Shown in pieces: positions 1 through 7,219 of a stretch of 8,030 nucleotides of DNA. Location: assembly GCA_002369195.1 (NCBI GenBank), contig DFEW01000003.1, positions 1 to 8,030 on the forward strand. Direction: 5' to 3'. The notes under the pieces were generated by a model that had not been told where the DNA came from, did not search any database, and saw only the letters and a list, made by a program, of their open reading frames with translations. Source of the DNA: Christensenella sp. UBA3792 (GTDB taxonomy: Bacteria > Bacillota > Clostridia > Christensenellales > CAG-138). A program made the position numbers and the translations under genes. Within the stretch, counting starts at the first letter, position 1, and each line of letters begins with the position of its first letter.

Positions 1-248
1 TGATTCTCGATTCGTCCGGCGAGCAGGGCGGCATGGAGGGCTGTCTCTCCTTCCCCGGCGAAAGCGGCTATGTCGTGCGTCCGAACTGGGTCAAAGTCGA
101 GGCGTACGACCGCCACGGCGACTTATATGAATATGAAGGCGAAGGTCTGTTTGCCCGCGCCGTCTTTCACGAGACGGACCATCTGGACGGCAAGGTCTAT
201 AAGCGCCTGATCACCGAACCGCCTGCGGGCTGGAAGGAACCGGAATAA
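1..248 (+). CDS. def: Peptide deformylase, 3' part only (5' end outside window)
   Basis: This enzyme removes the formyl group from the N-terminal Met of new proteins at the ribosome exit, using a metal ion. The reading frame is open from base 3 and ends with TAA at 246-248. Two of the three family motifs are visible. Motif 2, EGCLSFPG, starts at base 36 and its Cys (codon 42-44) is a metal ligand. Motif 3, HETDHLDG, has its first His at codon 168-170; the two His are metal ligands and the Glu is the catalytic base. The first motif (GxGLAAPQ) and roughly half the protein lie upstream of the window. The ATG at 33 lies inside motif 2 context and is not a start. The residue before HETDH is Phe, where most family members have Gln. 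It is followed after one base by fmt, the usual def-fmt pair. The identification is secure; the length is unknown. Confidence 0.95.
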   Translation, partial: ILDSSGEQGGMEGCLSFPGESGYVVRPNWVKVEAYDRHGDLYEYEGEGLFARAVFHETDHLDGKVYKRLITEPPAGWKEPE

Positions 249-249
249 G

Positions 250-1170
250 ATGCGAATCGCGTTTTTGGGAACACCGGAATTTGCGCTCCCCTCGCTTGCG
301 ATGCTGATCGCACGCGGCGATACGCTGTGCGTTTTTACGCAGCCGGACCGTCCCGTGGGACGCAAAGCGGTCCTCACCCCGCCGCCGGTCAAGGCGCTCG
401 CGCTCGAACACGGCGTGCCGGTCTTTCAGTTCGAAAAGATCCGCTCGCCCGAGGGCGTTGCCGCGATGGAGGCGTTTGCGCCCGATCTTTGCGTAACCGC
501 GGCGTTCGGACAGCTTTTGAGCAGAAAGAATCTTGCGATCCCGAAATACGGCACGATCAATGTGCACGGTTCGCTGCTGCCGAAGTATCGTGGCGCATCG
601 CCGATTCAGAGCGCGATCATCGACGGTGAGGCGATCACCGGCGTGACCGCCATGCTGACCGACATCGGCATGGACACCGGTGATATTCTGATGGAACGTG
701 CCACGCCGATCGGCGAAAACGAAACGTACGGCGCGCTTTCCGAGCGGCTCGCTGTGCTCGGCGCGCAGCTGCTTAAGGACGTTCTCGACGCGCTCGAAGC
801 GGGTACGCTCTCGCGCACGCCGCAGGATCCCGCGCAGGCAACCGTCTGCCACATGCTGACCAAGGAGGACGGACGCATCGACTGTACGCGTCCCGCAAAA
901 GCGGTTCACGATCTGGTGCGCGGCACGAACCCGTGGCCTGCGGCGACGGCGATGCTCGACGGACAGCCCCTGAAGATTTGGGAAACGCGCCGCACCGACG
1001 CGTCGCTTGACGCGCCCGCGGGATCGCTTCGCGTGGCGAACGGACGGCTGCTTCTCAAATGCGGCGACGGCGTTCTGGAGATTCTTTCCCTGCAGGCAAG
1101 CGGCAAGAAGCGCATGGATGCGGCGACGTTTGTGCGCGGGTGCCCGCTCGACGGAAAATGCCTATGCTGA
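250..1170 (+). CDS. fmt: Methionyl-tRNA formyltransferase
   Basis: It transfers a formyl group from 10-formyl-tetrahydrofolate to Met on initiator tRNA, in the cytoplasm. The protein has 306 residues, close to the usual 310-315. The N-terminal Rossmann-type transferase domain begins MRIAFLGTPEFA. The active-site block is INVHGSLLPKYRGASPIQ, with Asn104 and His106, followed by TDIGMDTGDIL with Asp142. This Asn/His/Asp set has the same spacing as in the E. coli enzyme. Residues of about 205-306 form the C-terminal OB-like tRNA-binding domain (RGTNPWPAA, then QASGKKRMDAATFVRG). The start at 250 lies one base after the def stop and has a modest purine-rich site, GGAAGGAA, at 232-239. The 3' end overlaps rsmB by 7 bases. 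Together with def it forms the formylation/deformylation pair of bacterial initiation. Confidence 0.98.
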   Translation: MRIAFLGTPEFALPSLAMLIARGDTLCVFTQPDRPVGRKAVLTPPPVKALALEHGVPVFQFEKIRSPEGVAAMEAFAPDLCVTAAFGQLLSRKNLAIPKYGTINVHGSLLPKYRGASPIQSAIIDGEAITGVTAMLTDIGMDTGDILMERATPIGENETYGALSERLAVLGAQLLKDVLDALEAGTLSRTPQDPAQATVCHMLTKEDGRIDCTRPAKAVHDLVRGTNPWPAATAMLDGQPLKIWETRRTDASLDAPAGSLRVANGRLLLKCGDGVLEILSLQASGKKRMDAATFVRGCPLDGKCLC

Positions 1171-2408
1171 ACATACGGCGCGCGGCGCTCGACGCGCTCG
1201 TCCGCATCATCGAGGACGGCGCATATGCAAACCTCGCATTGAAGGACGCTGCAAGGACCGTTGCGCCCTCGGACGTGCCGTTTTTATACGCGCTGGTCAA
1301 CGAGACGGTCGTGCGCTGCTCGTATCTCGACTTTCTGCTGTCACACTTCTGCAAGCGCCAAAAGCGCACGGTACGCAATCTTCTGCGCATGGCGGGCACG
1401 GAGCTTTTATACTTTCGCACGCCTGCGCATGCGGTCATCAACGAATCTGTTTCACTCTGCCGCGCGGTCGGCAAGGCGCCGAGCGCCGGACTCGTGAACG
1501 CGGTCCTTCGACGACTCGATCGCGAACGCGACGCGCTCCCCCCTCTGCCGGACGATCCGGTGGAACGGCTTTCGATTTTTTACGGCGTGCCCGCGTGCTT
1601 TGTGCGCGAATGGATCGACGCATACGGCGAAGCGGAAACCGAAGCGCTGCTTATGCGGGCGCCGGTCGGCACCGAAGTGCGTGCGCAGTACCCGTTTACG
1701 ACCGAACAGCTGATCGACGCGCTGCCGGTTGCGTGCGAGCGCCGGACGCTCGATCCGAACTGCCTGCGGCTGCGCGAAAGCTTCGACCTCGAACGCAGTA
1801 CGCTCTTTTCGGAAGGCAAGCTTGCGGTGCAGAACGAAGGCGCGATGCTGATCTGCCGCGCGCTCGGCGATATCCGCAACAAATCGGTGCTCGACGCGTG
1901 CGCCGCGCCCGGCGGCAAGACGGCGTACCTTGCCTCGCTCTCGGAGAACACGGCGGCGCTGACGGCATGGGAGCTGCATCCGCACCGCAAAGCGCTGCTG
2001 GATGCGACGCTGGCTCGACTGCATGTACACGCGCAAACCGCCTGTATCGACGCGTCCGAACCGCAGGACGGATTCGATCGCGCGTTCGACGCGATCCTGC
2101 TGGACGTGCCTTGCAGCGGGCTCGGGCTTTTGGCGGACAAGCCGGACGTGCGGCTTAACAAGAGCGACGAGAAGATCGCGGCGCTGACCGCCGTGCAGGA
2201 CAAGCTGCTTGTGGCGTGCTCGCGGTATCTGAAGCGCGGCGGCGTTCTCGTATACGCGACCTGCACGATCTCAAAGCGCGAGAACGGTGAGCGCGTGCGG
2301 GCGTTTCTTGCCTCGCATCCGACGTTCCGGCTTTCGGATGAACGGCAGCTTCTGCCGACGCGCGAGGGCACAAACGGGTTTTACTACGCGGTTCTTGAGG
2401 AGGACTGA
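1164..2408 (+). CDS. rsmB: 16S rRNA (cytosine-5-)-methyltransferase RsmB (Sun/Fmu)
   Basis: It methylates C5 of a cytosine equivalent to E. coli 16S C967, using S-adenosylmethionine. From the start chosen here it has 414 residues. Residues of about 1-125 resemble the NusB-like RNA-binding domain (NIRRAALDALVRI, NAVLRRLDR). The rest is a Rossmann methyltransferase with the SAM motif LDACAAPGGKT (243-253), LLDVPCSGLG (312-321, Cys317) and YATCTISKREN (364-374, Cys367). Cys367 is the expected nucleophile and Cys317 the cysteine that releases the product; both are present. The frame is open from 1059, but residues upstream of 1158 are fmt read in another frame. ATG 1164 gives a 7-base overlap with fmt and lies 8 bases after GGA (1153-1155). 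ATG 1158 would add only Met-Pro and leaves too little spacing. Only two bases separate its stop from rlmN. Confidence 0.96.
   Translation: MLNIRRAALDALVRIIEDGAYANLALKDAARTVAPSDVPFLYALVNETVVRCSYLDFLLSHFCKRQKRTVRNLLRMAGTELLYFRTPAHAVINESVSLCRAVGKAPSAGLVNAVLRRLDRERDALPPLPDDPVERLSIFYGVPACFVREWIDAYGEAETEALLMRAPVGTEVRAQYPFTTEQLIDALPVACERRTLDPNCLRLRESFDLERSTLFSEGKLAVQNEGAMLICRALGDIRNKSVLDACAAPGGKTAYLASLSENTAALTAWELHPHRKALLDATLARLHVHAQTACIDASEPQDGFDRAFDAILLDVPCSGLGLLADKPDVRLNKSDEKIAALTAVQDKLLVACSRYLKRGGVLVYATCTISKRENGERVRAFLASHPTFRLSDERQLLPTREGTNGFYYAVLEED
2397..2404 (+). promoter_or_regulatory. Ribosome binding site of rlmN
   Basis: GAGGAGGA lies 6 bases before the ATG at 2411, inside the last codons of rsmB. 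It decides the start in favour of 2411 over the in-frame ATGs at 2420 and 2426. Confidence 0.8.
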
Positions 2409-2410
2409 GC

Positions 2411-3451
2411 ATGTATTGGATGGACATGACCGAACAGGAGATCGCCGACACCGTCGGTGCTTTCGGCGTGCCGAAATTCCGCGCCGCGCAGGTGCGCGAC
2501 TGGCTGAAAAAGGGCGTCCGTCCCGAGGACATGACGAATCTGCCGAAGAACCTCAGAGAACAGCTCTCCTCCGTTCCCTTCGGCGGCGCGCGCATCTTCG
2601 ACAAGCGCATATCCGAAAAGGACGGCACGGTCAAGTACCTCTTTGAGCTGGAGGACGGAAACCTCGTCGAAGGCGTTCTGATGCGCTACAGCTACGGCAA
2701 CACGGTCTGCCTGTCGACGCAGGTCGGCTGCAACATGGGATGCAAGTTCTGCGCAAGCACGCTGGAGGGCTGTGTGCGCTCGCTCCGTCCCGGCGAGATG
2801 CTGTCCTTCCTTGCCGAGATCGAGCGCGACGAACCGCCGACCGATCGAGAGCGCACGGTCACGAACATCGTGCTGATGGGCAGCGGCGAGCCGCTCGACA
2901 ATTACGACAACGTCGTAACGTTTTTGAAGCGCGTGACGAGTCCTTCGGGACCGAACATCAGCGCGCGCAACATTTCGCTTTCCACCTGCGGGCTCGTGCC
3001 GAAGATCTATTCGTTCATCGACGATGCGCCGCACGTGACGCTTTCGATCTCGCTGCATGCGCACAGCAACGAGGTGCGAAGTTCCATCATGCCGGTCAAC
3101 AAGGCGTACCCGATCGAGCAGGTGCTCGAAGCTGCAAACACGTATGCGCAGCGCACGGGACGGCGCGTCGTATTCGAATACGCGCTGATCGGCGGGGTCA
3201 ACGATTCCGAAGCGGACGCAAAGGCGCTCGCGCAACGGCTGAAGGGCATGCTGTGCCATGTGAATCTCATTCCGCTGAACCCCGTCAAGGAGCGCGGGCT
3301 CAACGGCGTAACGCGGCAGCACGCGTATCGGTTCCAGGGTTGGTTGGAAGAAAACCGCATCTCGGCGACGGTGCGGCGGGAAATGGGCGCCGACATCGAA
3401 GGCGCCTGCGGACAGCTTCGAAGGAGGGTTCTCAATGAAATGCGCGGGTAG
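2411..3451 (+). CDS. rlmN: Dual-specificity RNA methyltransferase RlmN (radical SAM)
   Basis: It makes 2-methyladenosine at 23S rRNA A2503 and at A37 of some tRNAs, using radical SAM chemistry. The protein has 346 residues, the normal length. An N-terminal helical RNA-binding part (1-85) is followed by the radical SAM barrel. The 4Fe-4S cluster motif is C107-NMG-C111-KF-C114. Both catalytic cysteines are present: Cys100, seven residues before Cys107 as in E. coli Cys118/125, and Cys333 in GADIEGACGQLR, matching E. coli Cys355. Glu87 (VEGVL) matches the conserved Glu. The glycine-rich SAM motif reads MGSGEPLDNYDN (156-167). This layout fits RlmN better than the resistance enzyme Cfr, because of the tail motif and the housekeeping position, although Cfr shares the cysteines. 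The 3' end overlaps the phosphatase gene by 17 bases. Confidence 0.97.
   Translation: MYWMDMTEQEIADTVGAFGVPKFRAAQVRDWLKKGVRPEDMTNLPKNLREQLSSVPFGGARIFDKRISEKDGTVKYLFELEDGNLVEGVLMRYSYGNTVCLSTQVGCNMGCKFCASTLEGCVRSLRPGEMLSFLAEIERDEPPTDRERTVTNIVLMGSGEPLDNYDNVVTFLKRVTSPSGPNISARNISLSTCGLVPKIYSFIDDAPHVTLSISLHAHSNEVRSSIMPVNKAYPIEQVLEAANTYAQRTGRRVVFEYALIGGVNDSEADAKALAQRLKGMLCHVNLIPLNPVKERGLNGVTRQHAYRFQGWLEENRISATVRREMGADIEGACGQLRRRVLNEMRG
3421..3428 (+). promoter_or_regulatory. Ribosome binding site of the PP2C phosphatase gene
   Basis: AAGGAGGG, a strong Shine-Dalgarno match, sits 6 bases before ATG 3435 and inside the rlmN reading frame. It fixes the phosphatase start and the 17-base overlap. Confidence 0.85.
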
Positions 3452-4157
3452 GACGGAAACGGGTCTTCGCTCCCAGAACGAGGATCGCTATCTCATACTG
3501 GACACGGAAACGGTGCATGCGGTCGCGGTATCGGACGGCATGGGCGGTCATCGCGCCGGCGAAACGGCGAGCGCGACGGCGGTGGAAACGCTTTCGAAGG
3601 CGCTTTGCGCCGATGCGGGCAGCTGGGAAGCCGCTCTGTCGAACGCATTCAAGCAGGCGAACACGGCGGTGCATACGCTCGCGCAGTCGGACGATTCGAT
3701 GTACGGCATGGGCTGCACGCTCGTCGCGGCGATCTACGACGAGACGCATTTCGTCGCAGCGAACGTCGGCGACTCGCGCCTCTATCACTTCGACGGCACA
3801 TCCTTAAAGCGCATCACGCACGACCACTCGTTCGTGGCGGAGCTCATGCGCCGCGGGATCATCACCGAGGAGGAAGCCAAGACGCATCCGCGCCGCAATC
3901 TCATTACCCGCGCGATCGGAACCGAATCGCGCGTGGCGTCCGATATTTTCCCGTGCGAATGGAAGCGCGGCGACATGCTGCTGCTCTGTTCAGACGGGCT
4001 GTGCGGCGTGATCAGCGATGCCGAAACGGCGGCGTATCTGCGCAACAGCGTCGATCTGGATGCGACCTGCGCGTCGCTGATTTCCCGCGCGCTGCAGCTT
4101 GGAAGCCGCGATAACATCACCGTGGTGATCGTCGCGAACGACGGAGGCAATGCATGA
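3435..4157 (+). CDS. prpC: PP2C-family Ser/Thr protein phosphatase (PrpC/Stp type)
   Basis: It is a metal-dependent cytoplasmic phosphatase that reverses phosphorylation by the kinase encoded next to it. The protein has 240 residues, the usual size for the compact bacterial PP2C domain. The motifs appear in family order: RSQNEDR with Asp17, AVSDGMGGHRAGE with Asp34-Gly35 (metal ligands), GMGCTLVAA (91-99), VGDSRLY with Asp113, THDHSFV (128-134), HPRRNLITRAIG (151-162), LLCSDGL with Asp187, and GSRDNITVV with Asp226. All metal-binding aspartates expected for the family are there. It has no signal peptide or membrane segment. It overlaps the kinase start by ATGA, an arrangement that ties production of the two antagonists together. 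The symbol follows B. subtilis; stp is used in other Firmicutes. Confidence 0.97.
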   Translation: MKCAGRTETGLRSQNEDRYLILDTETVHAVAVSDGMGGHRAGETASATAVETLSKALCADAGSWEAALSNAFKQANTAVHTLAQSDDSMYGMGCTLVAAIYDETHFVAANVGDSRLYHFDGTSLKRITHDHSFVAELMRRGIITEEEAKTHPRRNLITRAIGTESRVASDIFPCEWKRGDMLLLCSDGLCGVISDAETAAYLRNSVDLDATCASLISRALQLGSRDNITVVIVANDGGNA

Positions 4158-5695
4158 TCGGCACGATCCTCGATCGCAAATACCGCATCGTCGAGCTGAT
4201 CGGCTCCGGCGGCATGGCGCAGGTCTACAAAGCCATCAATATGAGCAATCGCCGCACCGTTGCGGTGAAGATGCTCAAGGATGAATACAAGAACGACGCG
4301 GAGTTTCTGCGCCGCTTCTCGCGCGAGGCAAGCGCCGTGCTGAACCTCTCGCACGAGAACATTGTGCGCGCCTACGGCGTCGGCACGCACGACGATCTGC
4401 CCTACATCGTCATGGAGTACGTCGAAGGGCATACGCTCAAGGACCTGATCGAGAAAAACGGCTCGCTTCCGGTGCGCACCGCAATCGGCATTACCTGCCA
4501 GATCCTCGACGCGCTGAGCGCCGCGCATGCGCATGGCATCATCCACCGCGACGTCAAGCCGCAGAACGTGATCGTAACCGACAAGGGACGCGTGAAGCTT
4601 GCGGACTTCGGCATCGCGCGCGAGGTCAAGGCGACGACCGTGACGTTCTCCGGCCAAAAGGTGCTCGGCTCGGTGCATTACATTTCGCCCGAACAGGCAA
4701 AGGGCACGATCGCGCATGAGGAGAGCGACCTCTATTCGGTCGGCGTCTGCCTCTATGAAATGCTGACCGGCACGGTGCCGTTCGATTCGGACTCCACCGT
4801 CACCGTCGCGCTGATGCACCTGCAGGACAGGCCGGTGCCGCCGATCGAGAAAAATCCCGACATTCCTCCCGCGCTCAACGACATCGTTTTGAAAGCGCTC
4901 GAGAAGGAGCCGGAAGACCGCTATCGCACCGCACGCGAGATGCGTACGGACCTTGTGCGCTCGCTCTCCGACCCGACCGGCACATTCGTGCACGATCCGG
5001 ACAGCAAGCAGAAGGATAAAAAGAAGCGTCCGTCCGCATATGTGATCATTTCTCTGAGCGTGTTTTTGCCGATCGTGCTCATCGGCATTTTTGTACTGAT
5101 TTATATGACCTCGTGCCGCGCGGACACGCCGAACATTCCGGAAGCCGACGAGACCGATGCGCTGCCGCAGATCACCGCGACCGCCGCGCCCGAAGCGACG
5201 CCGGAACCGACCGCAGTACCGGATCACGTGCGCACCCTGCCGAGCGTGATGGGCTCGCAGCTGGACAGCGCGCTGCGCACGCTTTACGATGCGGGCTTCG
5301 CGGATATCACCGTACAGCTCGTGACCGAATCGAACGTCGCGACGAACAACAACGTCGTCGTGCGGCAATCCCCCGCCTCCTATACGCAACTCGATCCGAA
5401 AACGCCGGTGCGCCTGACGCTGTATCGCGCTTCGCTCGGCAACTGCAAGGCGGACGTATCGTTTACGGTACAGCTTCCGCAGGGCGAATCGACGGTCGAA
5501 ATCGGCTACGACACGGTCAATTACGAAAACATTCCCTACCGCGTGATCCTCTATTCGACCACGCGCGCCTATGAAAACACGGAGACCGTCATATCCCCGA
5601 CGATCAGCGGGTATGAACCGGTTACACGGTCCGTGATTCTTCTGGTGAACGGCGAGGTGACGGCGACCCAATCCGTCACGTTCACGGCAAAATGA
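4154..5695 (+). CDS. prkC: Membrane Ser/Thr protein kinase with PASTA domain (PrkC/PknB/Stk family)
   Basis: It is a Hanks-type kinase that, in relatives, senses cell-wall fragments or lipid II and phosphorylates cell-wall, translation and GTPase targets. Kinase domain (about 10-271): glycine loop GSGGMAQV (17-24), Lys39, Glu58, HRDVKPQN (131-138), DFG (151-153), a Thr-rich activation loop (TTVTFSG, 161-167), GSVHYISPEQ (172-181) and Arg256. A basic juxtamembrane stretch (KQKDKKKR, 285-292) is followed by one membrane helix of about 295-318. Outside comes a Pro/Thr/Ala-rich linker (about 325-358). One PASTA repeat (about 361-424) contains LDSALRTLYDAGF and ends PVRLTLY. A beta-rich tail (about 429-513) resembles the C-terminal Ig-like domain of PrkC. 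At 513 residues it is shorter than B. subtilis PrkC (about 650 residues, three PASTA). Ribosome binding site GGAGG at 4143-4147. The kinase is intact; what it binds outside is unknown. Confidence 0.96.
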   Translation: MIGTILDRKYRIVELIGSGGMAQVYKAINMSNRRTVAVKMLKDEYKNDAEFLRRFSREASAVLNLSHENIVRAYGVGTHDDLPYIVMEYVEGHTLKDLIEKNGSLPVRTAIGITCQILDALSAAHAHGIIHRDVKPQNVIVTDKGRVKLADFGIAREVKATTVTFSGQKVLGSVHYISPEQAKGTIAHEESDLYSVGVCLYEMLTGTVPFDSDSTVTVALMHLQDRPVPPIEKNPDIPPALNDIVLKALEKEPEDRYRTAREMRTDLVRSLSDPTGTFVHDPDSKQKDKKKRPSAYVIISLSVFLPIVLIGIFVLIYMTSCRADTPNIPEADETDALPQITATAAPEATPEPTAVPDHVRTLPSVMGSQLDSALRTLYDAGFADITVQLVTESNVATNNNVVVRQSPASYTQLDPKTPVRLTLYRASLGNCKADVSFTVQLPQGESTVEIGYDTVNYENIPYRVILYSTTRAYENTETVISPTISGYEPVTRSVILLVNGEVTATQSVTFTAK

Positions 5696-6567
5696 CGGAA
5701 TACGGCTTGCTTTTGAAGGGCGTCGGCAGCTTCTATGAGGTGCTGACCGATGCGGGAACGTCCGTGACCTGCAAGGCACGCGGCGCGTTCCGGAGAGAAG
5801 GGCTTGTGCCGACCGTCGGGGATCGCGTCGGAATCGAACGGCAGGAAAGCGGATACGCAAAGCTGGTTGAGATCCTGCCGCGCAGGAATCTGTCCGTCCG
5901 CCCCGCCGTGGCGAACATCGATCAGCTTTTGATCGTCGTTTCCGCCTCCGCCCCCGCGCCGGACTGGATGCTGGTCGACCGGCTGATCATTGCGGCAAAG
6001 CGCATGGGCGTGACGCCGGTGCCGGTGCTCAACAAGATCGACACGGCGACCGATGCGATCCGGGAAACGTTTTTGCGCGAGTATCACGCGTTCGAGACGC
6101 TGACCGTCAGCGCCGTCACGCACGAAGGGCTCGACGCGCTCAAGGACCGGCTGACCGGCAAGGTCACCTGTTTTGCGGGGCAGTCTGCGGTGGGCAAGTC
6201 CTCGCTGCTGAATGCGCTGTTTCCCAACCTGCACCTTGAAACCGGCGGGCTATCCGAAAAGACCGAGCGCGGGCGGCATACGACGCGCCACGCCGAGCTT
6301 TGGCCGTACGCGGGCGGCGCGGTGCTCGATACGCCGGGGTTCTCGCTGTTCGAAACGGAATGCCTCGAACAGGATGAGCTGGACGCCTGCTATCCCGAGT
6401 TTTCGGACGCGTCCCCCTGCCGCTTCCCCGGCTGCATGCACATTTCCGAACCGGACTGCGGCGTGAAGCCCTTGCTTGAAGCCGGCGTTTTGAGCGCGGA
6501 ACGCTATGAACGATACAAGGAAATCGCAAAGGATTATCAGCAAAGGAGAAAACACCGTTATGACTAA
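5692..6567 (+). CDS. rsgA: Small ribosomal subunit biogenesis GTPase RsgA (YjeQ/CpgA)
   Basis: It is a ribosome-stimulated GTPase that checks late 30S assembly and releases on GTP hydrolysis. The protein has 291 residues with the family's circularly permuted G domain. An N-terminal OB-fold (about 1-70) is followed by G4 NKID (114-117), G5-like VSAV (139-142), G1 GQSAVGKS (163-170), the switch I stretch TERGRHTTR (191-199), and G3 DTPG (213-216). A zinc-binding site C243-x4-C248-x-H250-x5-C256 comes last. The start overlaps the kinase stop as ATGA and has no convincing Shine-Dalgarno sequence, so initiation probably depends on ribosomes finishing the kinase. In B. subtilis, CpgA is phosphorylated by PrkC and also clears the toxic by-product 4-phosphoerythronate. 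Either fact could explain its place between the kinase and a pentose-phosphate gene. Confidence 0.97.
   Translation: MTEYGLLLKGVGSFYEVLTDAGTSVTCKARGAFRREGLVPTVGDRVGIERQESGYAKLVEILPRRNLSVRPAVANIDQLLIVVSASAPAPDWMLVDRLIIAAKRMGVTPVPVLNKIDTATDAIRETFLREYHAFETLTVSAVTHEGLDALKDRLTGKVTCFAGQSAVGKSSLLNALFPNLHLETGGLSEKTERGRHTTRHAELWPYAGGAVLDTPGFSLFETECLEQDELDACYPEFSDASPCRFPGCMHISEPDCGVKPLLEAGVLSAERYERYKEIAKDYQQRRKHRYD
6542..6548 (+). promoter_or_regulatory. Ribosome binding site of rpe
   Basis: AAAGGAG ends 11 bases before ATG 6560, within the last codons of rsgA. The spacing is slightly long, but the site lies downstream of the in-frame ATG at 6506 and so argues against that longer start. Confidence 0.65.
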
Positions 6568-7207
6568 GATTGCACCGTCGATTCTTTCCGCCGACTTTGC
6601 CGCGATGGGCAAGGCGGTTGCCGCCCTGAAGGAGCAGGGCGCGGACTGGATTCACTTCGATGTGATGGACGGCAATTTCGTGCCGAACATCACCTTCGGC
6701 CCCGGCATGTGCAAGGCGATCCGCCCGCACTCCGATCTGCCGATCGACGTGCACCTGATGGTCGAACATCCCTCGGACTGGATCGAGCCGTTCCGTGCTG
6801 CCGGCGCGGACATTCTGACGATCCACGTCGAATCGGGCGAGAAGCATCTGCACCGCGCGCTGCAAGCGATCCATGCCGCAGGCATGAAGGCGGGCGTCGT
6901 GCTCAATCCGGCGACGCCGATCTGCACCTGCGTGCATCTGCTGTCCGAATGCGACCTCGTGCTGCTGATGAGCGTCAATCCGGGCTTCGGCGGACAGTCG
7001 TTCATTCCCGAAACGCTTAACAAGATCCGCGCGCTGAAGGCGGAGATCGCGGCGAGAAACCTCGATACGCTGATCGAGATCGACGGCGGCGTGAATCCCG
7101 AAACCGCGAAACTGTGCATCAAGGCGGGTGCGGACGTGCTCGTCGCAGGCAGCGCGGTATTCAAAGCGAGCGATCCCAAGGCGATGATCGCGGCGCTTCG
7201 GGGATAG
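6560..7207 (+). CDS. rpe: Ribulose-phosphate 3-epimerase
   Basis: It interconverts D-ribulose 5-phosphate and D-xylulose 5-phosphate in the pentose phosphate pathway. The protein has 215 residues in a TIM barrel, the normal size. The N-terminal signature is KIAPSILSADF. The metal and catalytic residues are visible: His32 and Asp34 in IHFDVMDGNFVPN, His65 in VHLMVEHP, and Asp175 in IEIDGGVNPET. The phosphate-binding segments are SVNPGFGGQSF and VAGSAVF. The frame is open from 6506, but residues before 6560 are rsgA sequence in another frame, and homologues begin at the MTKIAPSILSAD equivalent. It overlaps rsgA by 8 bases. The rsgA-rpe pair is conserved in Firmicutes. Twelve bases separate it from the following unknown gene. 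Confidence 0.97.
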   Translation: MTKIAPSILSADFAAMGKAVAALKEQGADWIHFDVMDGNFVPNITFGPGMCKAIRPHSDLPIDVHLMVEHPSDWIEPFRAAGADILTIHVESGEKHLHRALQAIHAAGMKAGVVLNPATPICTCVHLLSECDLVLLMSVNPGFGGQSFIPETLNKIRALKAEIAARNLDTLIEIDGGVNPETAKLCIKAGADVLVAGSAVFKASDPKAMIAALRG

Positions 7208-7212
7208 AGGAG
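7206..7212 (+). promoter_or_regulatory. Ribosome binding site of the unknown gene at 7220
   Basis: GAGGAG (with the preceding A) lies 7 bases before ATG 7220 and directly after the rpe stop. It supports real translation of the low-GC gene. Confidence 0.75.
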
Positions 7213-7219
7213 CGCTTAC

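Noticed and set aside
1007..2158. 383-codon + strand frame overlapping fmt and rsmB
   Set aside because: It is Arg/Ala-rich and runs out of frame through the conserved methyltransferase motifs of rsmB.
2869..2904. RlmN motif reading MGSGEP instead of MGMGEP, as a possible defect
   Set aside because: The Gly-Glu-Pro core is kept, all catalytic Cys are present, and as far as I recall this variant is ordinary in Clostridial RlmN.
3785..5860. 691-codon open frame on the minus strand
   Set aside because: It lies opposite the phosphatase, kinase and rsgA genes, whose motifs are unambiguous. Long antisense frames are expected in GC-rich coding DNA, and the translation is Arg/His-rich with no domain.
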